Shown in pieces: positions 36,205-46,624 of a stretch of 64,000 nt of DNA. Positions within the stretch are counted from its first letter, which is position 1. Every line of letters starts with the position of its first letter. Origin of the DNA: Cenococcum geophilum 1.58 (lineage: Eukaryota; Ascomycota; Dothideomycetes; Gloniales; Gloniaceae). The position numbers and the translations under genes are program-made. The stretch lies in the NCBI GenBank assembly GCA_001692895.1, contig KV748212.1, forward strand, positions 124,001 through 188,000, in the 5' to 3' direction. The notes under the pieces were generated by a model, which saw nothing but the letters and a program-made list of their open reading frames with translations, ran no database searches and was not told the DNA's origin.

Positions 36205-36478
36205 GGGTGCCAAGATCCTGGAGGCCTCCTGCCAGGATTTTGATTTTCCTGGTCGTCCTGGTCGTCCTGACAGGCTCCTGATAGGCTCCTGCCAGGAGCT
36301 ACCAGGATCTTGATCGTCCTGATTGTCCTAACAGGCTCCTACCAGGATCTTTGATTTTCCTAATCGTCCTGTCAGGCTCCTAATAGGAAACTAGTATTTC
36401 CTAATCGTCCTGACAGGCTCCTGACAGGAAACTAGTATTTCCTGATTGTCCTGTCAGGTTCCTGGCAGGATACCCCCC
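36205..36478. repeat. CCTG/CAGGA-rich repeat block
   Basis: Irregular repeats of TCGTCCTGACAGGCTCCTG; the best unit is ~42 bp and ends in AGGAAACTAGTATTTCCT. Every copy contains inverted CCTG...CAGG pairs able to form small hairpins. A decayed relative lies at 40680-40860. Confidence 0.75.
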
Positions 36479-36509
36479 CAAAGCAACACCCTATGCACAC
36501 CCCTTAAGC

Positions 36510-36950
36510 CACACTACTAAGGCTCTGCACGAGGCCCTGCACGAAGCTCTACACGAAGCTCTGCACGAAGCTCTACACGAAGCTCTGCACGAAGCTCTAC
36601 AGAAGCTCTGCACGAAGCTCTACACGAAGCTCTATACGAAGCTCTAAACGAAGCTCTGCACGAAGCTTTGCATAAGGCTCTACACGAGACTCTACACGAA
36701 GCTCTGCGTACAGAGGCTCTGCACGAGCTTCTGCACGAAGCTCTACACGAAGCTCTACACAAAGCTCTATACGAAGCTCTACACGAAGCTCTACACGAAG
36801 CTTTGCGCAAAGCTCTATACGAAGCTCTATACGAAGCTCTGCGCAAAGCTCTATACAAAGCTCTACACGAAGCTCTACGTACAAAGGCTCTGCACGAGGC
36901 TCTGCGCGAAGCCCTGCGTACAAAGGCTCTATACGAAGCTCTGTATGACA
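36510..36950. repeat. 12-bp minisatellite, array 1 (about 36 copies)
   Basis: Unit GCTCTGCACGAA, with alternation TGCACG/TACACG as the main variant and an occasional GCGTACAGAGGCTCTG interruption. Because 12 is a multiple of 3 and the unit has no stop, long meaningless ORFs appear in all frames of both strands. Confidence 0.92.
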
Positions 36951-37074
36951 CACATTACTATCAGGTCCCCGCTATATTCCCAATAGCCTACACGTGCCTC
37001 TGCCAAGTTACCCCTTAGTAGCCACCTTATTTTTTACCCTTCCTTATATCCTCCCTACCTTAGGAGGCACTAGA

Positions 37075-37185
37075 ACGGCAGCTAGTAGAGGACCGTCGCC
37101 AGAACCAGACGACCGTTGCCAGAACTAGACGACCGTTGCTAAAATAAGATAACCATCCTAGAGCCAGACGACCGTTTGAACAACC
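37075..37185. repeat. 20-bp minisatellite, short array
   Basis: About five units of AGACGACCGTCGCCAGAACC, degenerating rightward. Confidence 0.8.
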
Positions 37186-37406
37186 AGCCAGCAAATACCA
37201 CAAATGATTTAATTAATTAATCGATCGAATTAAACCAGAGCTTTAATATCGGCCTGTCACCGAATCAAATTAAGGCCTCCTAGGGAGGCACCCTAAATAA
37301 CTACCGTTTAAATGTACAGCTAGCGAACGGCTATAGAGAACGATTCGAATTAATCAGAGCCTTCAATTAGGCCGACTCCTCCCCTAAATTAAACCAAACA
37401 CTAACG

Positions 37407-37438
<32 letters not shown>

Positions 37439-37482
37439 TAGGTAGGTAGGTAGGTAGGTAGGTAGGTAGGTAGGCAGGTAGG
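37407..37482. repeat. CAGG-to-TAGG tetranucleotide array
   Basis: Seven or eight CAGG units switch abruptly to TAGG units, with one CAGG interrupter near the right end. The change in each unit is CpA to TpA. Confidence 0.9.
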
Positions 37483-37485
37483 AGA

Positions 37486-37535
37486 GGACCGTCGCCAGAA
37501 CTAGAGACCGTCGCCAGAACCAGACGATAATCGTC
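37486..37535. repeat. 20-bp minisatellite, second short array
   Basis: Two to three units of the same AGACGACCGTCGCCAGAACC type, directly after the tetranucleotide array, followed by a diverged copy of the ~200-bp spacer seen at 37190-37400. Confidence 0.75.
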
Positions 37536-37980
37536 CAAACGACTAGCTAGCGAACACTATAATCAATTCAATCGATCGATCAAATCGAACCAGAGCCTTA
37601 ATATTATCCCGTTACCAAATCAAATCAAATCAAGGCCTCTTAGGGAGGCACCCTAGACGACCACCATTTAAACGTACAGCCAGTGAACGCCTATAGAGAA
37701 GAATTCAAATTAATACAATTAATCGCAATCAAATTAATACGATTAATTAACCAATTAAATTAAGCAGAGCCTTCAATTGGGCTAACCTCTCCCCCGAATT
37801 ACAGATATAGACAGGTAGGCACAAATAGGTAGGACGGTTAGACTGGCAGGACAGGCAGAACAGGCAGGATAGGCAGGTACTAGGCCTAGTTAGGAAATCA
37901 GTATACGGCCAGTAAATTATCGGGAACACCGCCACATCGGGAAAATATTCGCAGGATGAGATTCAAGTAGACTTTGGTTT
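37536..37980. other. Spacer copy within the repeat field
   Basis: Shares TTAGGGAGGCACCCTA, AACGTACAGC and CTATAGAGAA with the spacer at 37190-37400; ends in a short array of GCAGGACAG-like units (37850-37880). No gene. Confidence 0.55.
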
Positions 37981-38019
37981 TCGCGTTTCGCGTAATTGAC
38001 ATGCAATTTGACTAACTTG

Positions 38020-38235
38020 ACACGCAATTAACCAACTTGACACGCAATTAACCAATTTAACACATCCAAAAGTTAAATAACACGCAGTTAACCTATTTAA
38101 CAACTTTAAAAGCTAACTATATATTTCTTAACACGCAGTTGACCTACTTAATAGCTAACTGTATATTCCTTAACACGCAGTTAACCTATTTAATAACTTT
38201 AAAAGCTAACTATATATTCCTTGACATGTAATTAA
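38020..38235. repeat. Dispersed-tandem repeat with CTTRACACGCARTTRACC motif
   Basis: The motif TTGACACGCAATTAACC or a variant occurs about seven times at 20- to 70-bp spacing, in the longer units followed by TATTTAATAACTTTAAAAGC. Confidence 0.8.
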
Positions 38236-38284
38236 GGTAAAGTTATATGCTAATTACGCAAATGAATTTTTACACAGTTTTATT

Positions 38285-38910
38285 ACTTAAAGGCTCTGCA
38301 CAAGGCTCTACACGAAGCTCTACACGAAGCTCTACACGAAGCTCTACGTACAGAGGCTCTGCACGAGGCTCTGCGCGAAGCTCTGCGTACGGAGGCTCTG
38401 CACGAAGCTCTGCACGAAGCTCTGCACGAAGCTCTGCACGAAGCTCTGCACGAAGCTCTGCACGAAAGCTCTGCACGAAGCTCTGCGTACAGAGGCTCTG
38501 CACGAAGCTCTACACACGAAGCTCTGCACGAAGCTCTCTGCACGAAGCTCTGCGTCAGAGGCTCTGCATGAAGCTCTACACGAAGCTCTGCACGAAGCTC
38601 TACACGAAGCTCTGCACGAAGCTCTACACGAAGCTCTGCAACGAAGCTCTGCACGAAGCTCTACACGAAGCTCTGCACGAGGCTCTGCACGAAGCTCTGC
38701 ACGAAGCTCTGCACGAAGCTCTGCACGAAGCTCTGCACGAAGCTCTGCACACGAGCTCTGCGTAACAGAGGCTCTGCATGAGGCTCTGCACGAAGCTCTA
38801 CACGAAGCTCTGCACGAAGCTCTGCACGAAGCTCTGCGTATAAAGGCTCTGCACGAGGCTCTGCGCGAAGCTCTGCGTACGGAGGCTCTACACGAAGCTC
38901 TGCATCGGGT
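38285..38910. repeat. 12-bp minisatellite, array 2 (about 50 copies)
   Basis: Same GCTCTGCACGAA unit as array 1, with more TGCACG than TACACG, and a few 1-2 base slips (near 38465, 38513, 38640, 38750). Followed by the same downstream sequence as array 1 (GGTCCCCGCTATATTCCC). Confidence 0.92.
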
Positions 38911-39004
38911 CCCCGCTATATTCCCGATAGCCTCTCCTATGTAGCCACCTTATTTTTTTTTATCTATCCTTCCTTCCTTACATCCTCCCTACCTAGGGAG
39001 GCAC

Positions 39005-39420
39005 CAGAACGGCAGCCAGCAGAGAACCATTACCAGAACTAGACGACCGTCGCCAGAACCAGACGACCGTCGCCAGAGCCAGACGACTGTCGCCAGAGCC
39101 AGATGACCGTCGCTAGAACCAGACGACCGTCGCCGTCGCCAGACGACCGTCGTTAGAACCAGACGACCGTCGTTAGAACCAGACGACCGTCGCCAGAACT
39201 AGACGACCGTTACCAGAACCAGACGACCGTCGCCGTCGCCAGACGACCGTCGCTAGAACTAGACAACCGTTACCAAAACTAGACGATTGTTACTAGAACT
39301 AGACGACCGTTGCTAGAGCCAGACGACCGTTTCTAGAGCCAGACGACCGTCGCCAGAGCTAGACGACTGTCGCTAGAACTAGACGATCGTTGCCAGAACT
39401 AGACGACGACCGTTTAAATA
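39005..39420. repeat. 20-bp minisatellite, long array (about 19 copies)
   Basis: Units of AGACGACCGTCGCCAGAACC with C/T and G/A variants (CGTT, GCTAGAACT); two units carry an extra GTCGCC. Confidence 0.9.
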
Positions 39421-39596
39421 ACCAGCTAGTAAACACCACGAATGATTTAATTAATTAATTAATCAAATTAAACTAGAGCTTTAATATTGGCCTGTTACCG
39501 AATTAAATTAAGGCCTCCTAGGGAGGCACCCGTTTAAATGTAATTAGGGCCTTTAATTAGGCCGACCCCTCCCCTAAATTAAATTATACACTAATA

Positions 39597-39658
39597 TAGG
39601 CAGGCAGGCAGGCAGGTAGGTAGGTAGGTAGGTAGGTAGGTAGGTAGGCAGGTAGGAG
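39597..39658. repeat. CAGG-to-TAGG array, second copy
   Basis: Four CAGG units followed by TAGG units and one late CAGG, repeating the pattern of 37407-37482. Confidence 0.9.
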
Positions 39659-39663
39659 AGGAC

Positions 39664-39765
39664 CGTTGCTAGAACTAGACTACCGTCGCTAGAGCTAGAC
39701 GACCGTCGCTAGAGCTAGACGACCGTTACTAGAACTAGACGACTGTTATAAGAGCTAGACGATAA
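39664..39765. repeat. 20-bp minisatellite, third short array
   Basis: About five diverged copies of the AGACGACCGTNGCTAGA type. Confidence 0.75.
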
Positions 39766-39819
39766 TGACTAGCCAGCGAACGCTATAAACGATTCGATCG
39801 ATTAATTGAATTAAGGTAC

Positions 39820-40130
39820 CATAAATAGGTAGGCATAAGTAGGGAGATGCTAACGGGTAGGTAGATACAGATAGGTAGGTAGATGCTAACGGGTAGGTAG
39901 ATATAGATAGGTAGGTAGATGCAAATAGGTAGGTGATATAGATAGGTAGGTAATATAGACAGGTAGGTAATATAGATAGGTAGGCAATGTAGATAGGTAG
40001 ATAATGTAGATAGGTAGGCAATGCAGATAGGTAGGTAATGTAAATAGGTAGGTAATATAGATAGGTAGGTAATATAGACAGGTAGGCGATGCAGGCAGGT
40101 TGGTAAGTTAATAGGTAGATAGGTAGAAGA
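39820..40130. repeat. TAGG-based complex repeat
   Basis: ATAGGTAGGTA motifs every ~16-24 bp (units such as GATAGGTAGGTAATATA). Diverged relative of the tetranucleotide arrays. Confidence 0.8.
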
Positions 40131-40269
40131 GAACCATCGCTATATTATATTAAATTATCTAAAATAATATTTATTTTGCTAGTCTTATAAATAGCTTTAA
40201 AGTAGTTTTTATTTATTTAAAATATGCTATTAGTATAAAAGAGGTAAATATAATTATAGTTGCCAAATG

Positions 40270-40340
40270 CGCAGATTGCTGGTAGGTTGCGCGTAGGTTG
40301 CGCGCAGGTTGCTCGCAGGCTGCGTGTAGGCTGCGTGTTA
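40270..40340. repeat. 11-bp repeat AGGTTGCGCGY
   Basis: About six units; later ones read AGGCTGCGTGT. Followed by AAAAAACACGACA. Confidence 0.7.
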
Positions 40341-40679
40341 AAAAAACACGACATAGGCTAGTCGGTTAAGTTGCCAAATGCCCTCAACTGCGCGCCAATT
40401 GCGTTAACCACTAACTATTGAGGCCATTGGTAGGGTACCATATTTTGCCGATGTAATTAAAAGTTTAGAGCCTCTGTAAGAGCCTTACTTGTCTTAATTA
40501 ATTACTTAATACCTAAGCAGACACAGACACAGATATAGATAGTAGGTAGAAAGGATCGATTTAGATTATTTAAATTGCTTAAAGCATTGTATATATAGAA
40601 TAGGGCCTAAAATTAACCTAATTTATATATTTTAACTGCTATAAATACCGGAGTATTAATATACCTTATTTTGAAATTT

Positions 40680-40860
40680 AGAATTTTAATTATCCTAATT
40701 ATCCTAATTGTCCTAATTGTCCTAATTATTATAATGGTCCTAATAGTCCTGGAGGTCCGTTTGGTCTGTTTAGTCTAGGCAGCCTCCTAATAGGCTCTTA
40801 ATAGGAAACTAAGTATAAGGGTCTTCTGGAGATCCTAGTAGCCCTAATAGGAGCTATTAG
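40680..40860. repeat. CCTAAT-rich repeat, decayed relative of 36205-36478
   Basis: Repeats of TTGTCCTAA and then CTCCTAATAGGCTCTTAATAGG, the TpA version of the CCTG/CAGG block at 36205-36478. Confidence 0.65.
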
Positions 40861-40929
40861 AAGCCTATTAGTACTATTAAAAGGCATGAACATTTTCCTA
40901 ATGTAATTGTCGTTATATAAATGTATTAG

Positions 40930-42480
40930 TAGTAAATCCTTTTTAGTATAACCTAAATTAGTAAGCAATTAACGGAGCTATAAGGCTTCCTTAGCCGCAT
41001 ACGTTATTACTATATACTTAGCCTTTATAGTAGAGGTTATAAGAATTAACTACTTACTTAATTTATATAAAACTAGGCCACCCGCTAGCTTATAAATATA
41101 GCTAAAAGTTAACTTCATATCGACCGCATCTATAAACGCTGCATTACTATAGCCGTATAGTTATAGGTTAGGTATATTACCTAATGCGCTTCCACTATAC
41201 TCCTTATTATAATTAGGTGTAATATAGTCCGTAGCTAATGCCTTAGTAAAGGCTTTTGGAGGTGGCTGCTGCTTTTAGGGTAAGCCAAACTCTATACCTA
41301 AGTCGATCGTCCCTATATAGTAGGTAAGTATCTATATTATAGCGTCTATATATAGTTTAGTAAGGTTATATAGAAACTAATAGAGCTTCCCTATAGCTTA
41401 AGCTATATTAGGCCGAGTCTAATTATATAGATATAGTAGAGAGCCTATTAGCAATTAATACCGTTTTACTAGCTCTAGCGGAGCTTAAAGTCTACTATAA
41501 ATAGGTAGATTAGTATAGAGGCTAGTGCGTAGTCTTCTATATAGAATATATATAGGATCTTTCTAATATAAGCGTCCTAAACTAGTTAAATTAATCGCGC
41601 CTAGCGGTTTCTTATAATTTAAATACCTAGGTAGTACGTAATTAGGCCTAAGTCTTTTACTTTATACTTATTCCTAAGTGCCTCTTTAAGGAGTTTAATT
41701 ATCTATATATCTTATCTAATTAAGATAAAATTATCAATATAGATAATAATAATTTAGCTACTTTACTGGCTGATAAAGACGTATAGGTTAGCTAAAATTA
41801 GTATATATTTAAGGGTAATAAGAAAGCTCTTAAGCTCCTTATACTAAAGATATAGCGCCTACTTAAGACCGTAGAGAGCCTTAAGTAGTAGGCCCACGAG
41901 AGCAACGCCGTCCTTTTAATATTAACGGTATCCTTCTGGCAGCTAGATATAGATATTCTTATAGTTAAGCTTCCTATTAAGGAAAGCTGTAATTATATCT
42001 AAGTACTTGTACTTTAGATCGTATACGGCAACTAGGGCTATTAGTAACTTAAATATACTAGGTTAAACAACGCTTATAAATATATTACCGTAGTTAATTC
42101 CTAAGCGCTGCTTATTACCGCGTAATACTAGTTATGCTTTCTATTTAAATAGGATATTATTCTTATTAAATTTGTATATAAAGACCTATTTAATAAGTAG
42201 AGCCTTAGCTTTAAGTAGAAGTTTAATAATCTTAAATAAGATATTTATTAATAATAATTTATTGCTTAACGTCCGATTTAGATCCCTATTAGGCCTACGC
42301 GGACTACTCCTTATATATATGGGGAGAAAACTCTATTTAAGAAAACCCCGTAATCTATCTCTCTGCCTTTTAGGACTCGCCTATAAGGCGCCTATAAGTT
42401 ACCTATAGTACTTTTACTACCTTACTTTTTAACCTTTTTAGGAACTACTGCTGCCGTAATAAGCCTATGGACGCGCTAGT
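40930..42480 (-). pseudogene. Ty1/copia pol fragment (RT and RNase H), RIP-disrupted
   Basis: Read on the minus strand from 42480 down: the copia RT start (KAQLVLRGNKQRLGINYG near 42110), DIITAFLNRKL and GLLLKALYGLK, then the active site IIIIYIDNFIL near 41740 (ancestral YVDD). The RNase H motif STIKAKYIVITYAAKEAL lies near 41000. Many TAA/TAG codons. Integrase and gag were not identified to the right, and LTRs were not found, so only the 3' part is supported. Confidence 0.85.
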
Positions 42481-43799
42481 ATTATAAACTTTACTCTACT
42501 ACTATAGAGTTATTAGGGGGCGCCCATTGCTCGCCTCCCTACCCTTTATTACTATTTCCCTTATAACTTAGAACTGGTTTAGTACATTTTAGCTAATAAG
42601 CTACTAGGTAACCACCTTAAGGCCTTTTTATATTAAGAGTAGTGTATTATAGTTCTCTATACTAGCTACTAAAAGTATTACTTTTTAGTTAGTGCGTAAG
42701 GGGTATACTAGTATTACGTATTTTAGTGTCTGTCTTAGCTAGCTATATTTATATCTTAGGCTACCTACTAGGATACCTACCCGGTAGAGCTAGTTTTTTA
42801 ATCCTATTATTCCTATTCTTAAAAGTGTCGCCATTGTATTTTCTACCTTTATTAGGCCTTCTTAGAGCCCTAGAGTGTTTACCCCCTATAGTATTAACTA
42901 TACTACAGCTTAGGTTCCTCTTACCTTAGTTAGCCTCTATACCTTTAACTCCTATACGCCTCTTTAGCGTTAGTCTAACCAGTATTATATTATAGTAGAT
43001 GGTTTTCTAGCGTTCTTTTATACTTTGCTTTAGCTTCTTTCTCTTTTTTACTATTATCTTTACTGGCCTCTTATATGTCTCCCTTCCTCTTCTATATAGG
43101 CCTAGGCCCTAAAGCAGCACTATTCTTCTTCTGTTTTCTTTACCTGTTTCTCTAATATATCTTCCCTACTTTAGGGTTGTTGGTTTATTCTCCTATAGGG
43201 CGCCTTAGGGTCTCTCTATAGTTTATTTAGGCGTGTCTTAATATACTTTATAATATTAGAGTTGCGTTTATTTTAGGCCCTTTATATTGTAGCGGCTTTA
43301 ATATATAGTTGTAGGGGGGGAATATTGGCTTCCTTCTTAAGTAGTGCTGTGGCCGTTCGCTTATATCCGCCTATTATACTCTAAAGATAGGCTGTTTAGA
43401 CCTTTTAAAGTAGTTTAAGGAGCGACTTAGGGGGGCCTTTTTTAGATTCTTTAATGGCCTAAATACTGGACCTATATGTTATGGTTAGCTGGACAACTGC
43501 TATATATAGTAGGCGTAACCTTTAGAAGTATGGGCCCTATATAGAATTAACGATCCTAGATAATGCGATGTACTATACTTAGCCCTTATAGGCTGCTTGC
43601 GCTATATATACGCTCTACTAGAGCTTACTATCTACCTATACTCCTAATACCCTTAGGCCCTAAACTGGTTAACCCCTAAAGCCTTAAATATGGATTATAT
43701 ACTAAAGATCTATAGATTGGTTGCGTTTTCTTATAAAATGGATTAGCTAGTATTTCTCTAGTAAGAATTGGACTCTATATTGTTTTGCCTATTCTATAT

Positions 43800-44809
43800 A
43801 GGTATTATAAGCTTTTTTTTAGCATTCTGCAATTCTCTACGGCTAATAGCCTATATATAATTAGGTTTATATTATTAATAAAGCCTATCCCCTAGGTCGC
43901 CCCTTTCTTAAAGGAGTTAAATAGGTTGCTTATAAAGAAAAGGAAGAGTATAGGTAAGAGGGGTAATTTTTATGGTATTCCTGTTATAACTGCGATAGGG
44001 GGGCTTTAGTATCCGCTAAAGACTAGTAATATTTCTTTTTAACCTATAAACCCTTAGATAAATTATATAATCTATTTTAGGAAGCCTTTTACCTTAAAGA
44101 TATATATGAGACGCTTATAGGGTATATTATTGTAGGCGCTACTAATATCTAGGCTAAGTATTAATACTATAAAGTCCCTTACATCGCCTATATAGATTTA
44201 ATAGTGGTAGTAAGTAGCGTAAGTGCTAATAGTGTTAAGCGGTTCTTTCTTACCCCTATTTAGCTTTATGGTAGTAGGGCGTGTTCCTTAGCTATATCTG
44301 CTATATAGTCCGTTATTACCTTTTCTAAGATCTTGCTAAGGGTGTTTTTAAGGTAATAGGGCGGTAGCTTCCTAGAATTAAGTAGTTTACTTTACCTTCT
44401 TTTTATAGGATAACCGTTATTATAAATCTTCTAAGTTGTGGGTAGTAGCCTATAGTAAAGTATGCTCTAGCTATATCTATAAGCTAGGGTGCTATAAGTG
44501 GTCTATAGGTCTTTAAGGCCTTATTTAGAATCCTATCTAGACCTAGTACTATATTATTTAAAAGGCGGCTAATAGTTCTAGCTATTTCCTTTATTGTTAT
44601 GTCGCTGTTAACCTATAGGCGAGTTACTAGTGCTTTACCTGTAATGTTACTAAGGTCTACTAGAGCTAGTTAGGGGAAGAACCTTTTTATAAGGATCTTT
44701 GCCTTCTTATTATTATTGTTAGTGACCTATAATTCCCCTACTCTTTATAGGGGTAGTAGGTATAAGTCTTCTACTAGTTACCCTACCTTTTTCTTTACCT
44801 ATTTTGCTA
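43800..44809 (-). pseudogene. LINE reverse transcriptase domain, RIP-disrupted
   Basis: Motif SYRPITLKNTLSKILEKVI and the following HALLP...GVRKNR region match finger/palm motifs of LINE RTs. The upstream part continues beyond the Fot1-type insertion at 46627-47116. Confidence 0.8.
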
Positions 44810-44811
44810 TA

Positions 44812-44854
44812 ACGTTTTAGCCACCCAGTCGAGCCAGCCACCCGGTCGAGCCAC
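44812..44854 (+). repeat. Fot1-type left terminal inverted repeat
   Basis: Begins ACGTTTTAGCCACCCAGTCG; ends GAGCCAC before TCGCCG. Confidence 0.95.
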
Positions 44855-44916
44855 TCGCCGATCGCGATTCAAATCACCTCCTTTTTGATGCATCTACCTT
44901 TTCCTACACCACAACC

Positions 44917-46518
44917 ATGGGCTCAACGGCCACCGAATCGCTTGATCTTGATCAAGAAGCTCGAATGACACTTGCAATTTCATGTCTACGAGCCAAACCC
45001 GACCAATCCATTCGTCAAATAGCCCGAACTTTTGACGTACCGCGATTAACTCTCAACCACCGTTTCAACGGCCGTCAATTAATTCAACAGTTCTCACAAG
45101 CTTAGCAAAAGCTCTCAGTTATTAAGGAGGACTCCCTGATTAAATGGATTAATACAATGGCAGGCTAGGGGTGGCCACTAAGAATATAACACCTTGAGTC
45201 TATGGCCAAGGATATTTTTAAATTGAAAGGGGGTCCTACTGGGCTTGGCCAACATTGGTATAAGAACTTCCTTTATTGCCACCCGGAACTTAAAGCTAGA
45301 TTTACTAGAGGCCTTAATTAAAAAAAAAAGGACGCTAAGGATCCTAAAACTGTTTAAGAATGGTTTGATTTGTATATAACTACGGTCGCAAAGTATGGAG
45401 TCTCTATAGAAGATCGATACAATATGGATGAGAAGGGAATTGCCTTAGGAGCTGGTGATAAGGTTAAGGTGTTAATTCCTTGATTATAAGCCTAAGCCTT
45501 TGCTGCAGAGCCAGGCAATCGCGAGTGGGTGTCCTTAATTAAATGTATATTAGGAGGTCGATATTAACTGCCTCTTTATATTATCTTTAAGGGCAAGTAA
45601 GTATAACGAGCTTAGATAACCATACGTCTTAATCCTGAGACGGTAATTTAAGTAAGCGATTCGGGCTGGACTAATTCAGAAATAGCTGTTAATTGGTTGT
45701 ATTACTTCGACCTATATACTAAGCCACAACTCCAAGGAATCTATCGCTTATTAATTCTTAATGGCCATAAGAGCCACGTCTTAATACAATTCGTTGAATA
45801 TTGCGAGGCTCATAAGATCGTGCCTCTCTGCCTTCCTCCTCATTCGACGCATATACTACAGCCTTTAGATATTGGTATATTCGGCCCTCTCTTACGAGCT
45901 TATAAGAAGCGCCTTTACGATACAGCGCTATACGGTGCCTTGGCTATTATAAAGTAAGAGTTCTTAGAGATCTACCAAGCTGCACGCAGTCAGGCTATAT
46001 CGTTAACTAATATAGTAAGTGCATAGCGGGCGACAGGTCTTATTCCTTATAACCCTTCTACTATTCTATTAAAGATTTAACCCAAGACTTATCCGTTTGT
46101 AAGCCTTATAAATAAGGACGGTATTTGAATTAATATTCCTGTATTACCTTCTATTGGAGACAAAATTAATAAAGTTATTAATTTGGTTATATAAGGTGCT
46201 ATACCCCTACGTTCTAAAGCTTTGCTTAATCTACAGTAAATTGCCTTAAGAACCCTTGCTAATAAAGTTGTACTTCAGCGCATGAACACGGAGCTTATTA
46301 AGAAGCAGAAGAGGCAGCGTTGAGGACAGGGTAAGACGTCATATGGTAAGGCACGAGTTCTATTAGTAGAGGAGGCTCTACAAAAGAACCAAGAGCGGGA
46401 GCAAAAGGAGCAGGTAGAGGCTGCTTAAAAGGAACGCCGTAAGGCTCTACGAGGTGTCATAGGCTTCGCGAAGAAGGTGTGGAAGGAACTACCAATGCAG
46501 GACGATCTTTTTGTATAA
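44917..46518 (+). pseudogene. Fot1/pogo-type transposase, RIP-disrupted
   Basis: Cut-and-paste transposase of 533 codons, in one frame from ATG to stop without any indel but with about twenty internal stops. An N-terminal helix-turn-helix (SIRQIARTFDVPRLTL, about residues 32-47) is followed by a CENP-B/Tc5-type helix-turn-helix (residues ~70-130, GLGQHWYKNFLYCHPELKAR). The DDE_1 catalytic core retains the first Asp (NMDEKG) and the third (HILQPLDIGIFGPL). The second reads LNGHKSH where the family has Asp, the expected product of G-to-A change. A basic C-terminus (KKQKRQR and onward) ends the protein. Nearly all stops stand where Gln or Trp is expected, so point mutation alone killed it; length is normal for Fot1. 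Confidence 0.93.
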
Positions 46519-46581
46519 TATTATCAATATAATTAACGAATTTGGGTGAGAGTCCGTGCATACAAGAGCTCCGCTTAAGGG

Positions 46582-46624
46582 GTGGCTCGACCGGGTGGCT
46601 GGCTCGACTAGGTGGCTAAAACGT
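46582..46624 (-). repeat. Fot1-type right terminal inverted repeat
   Basis: Reverse complement of the left repeat except CCTAG for CCCAG. Confidence 0.95.

Larger units (their letters stand above)
44812..46624 (+). mobile_element. Fot1/pogo-type DNA transposon, 1813 bp
   Basis: Complete element with 43-bp terminal inverted repeats (44812-44854, 46582-46624) that differ at one base (C/T in a CpA context), and TA duplications at 44810-44811 and 46625-46626. Length and single transposase fit the Fot1/Pot2 group. Each repeat contains two tandem 17-bp units (GCCACCCAGTCGAGCCA and GCCACCCGGTCGAGCCA). Inserted into the LINE. Less AT-rich than its surroundings, so perhaps a later arrival. Confidence 0.95.

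Noticed and set aside
36517-37018. Long ORFs on both strands in the 12-bp array (ALHEALHE, ELRAELRV, RASCRASC types)
   Set aside because: The unit length is a multiple of three and the unit lacks stops in most frames, so ORFs arise in every frame; no start context, promoter or non-repeat domain.
38247-38765. Repeat-encoded ORF of 172 codons over array 2
   Set aside because: Same artefact; its frame changes with 1-2 base slips in the array.
38285-39420. CRISPR-like direct repeats
   Set aside because: Units are contiguous with no unique spacers, and the genome is fungal.
39597-40130. Telomeric repeat
   Set aside because: The unit is TAGG/CAGG, not TTAGGG, with no terminal array or polarity toward a chromosome end.
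42172-42929. Short + strand ORFs near 42.2 and 42.7 kb
   Set aside because: Antisense to copia/LINE remnants; AT-rich Leu/Ile-rich translations are typical of RIP DNA.
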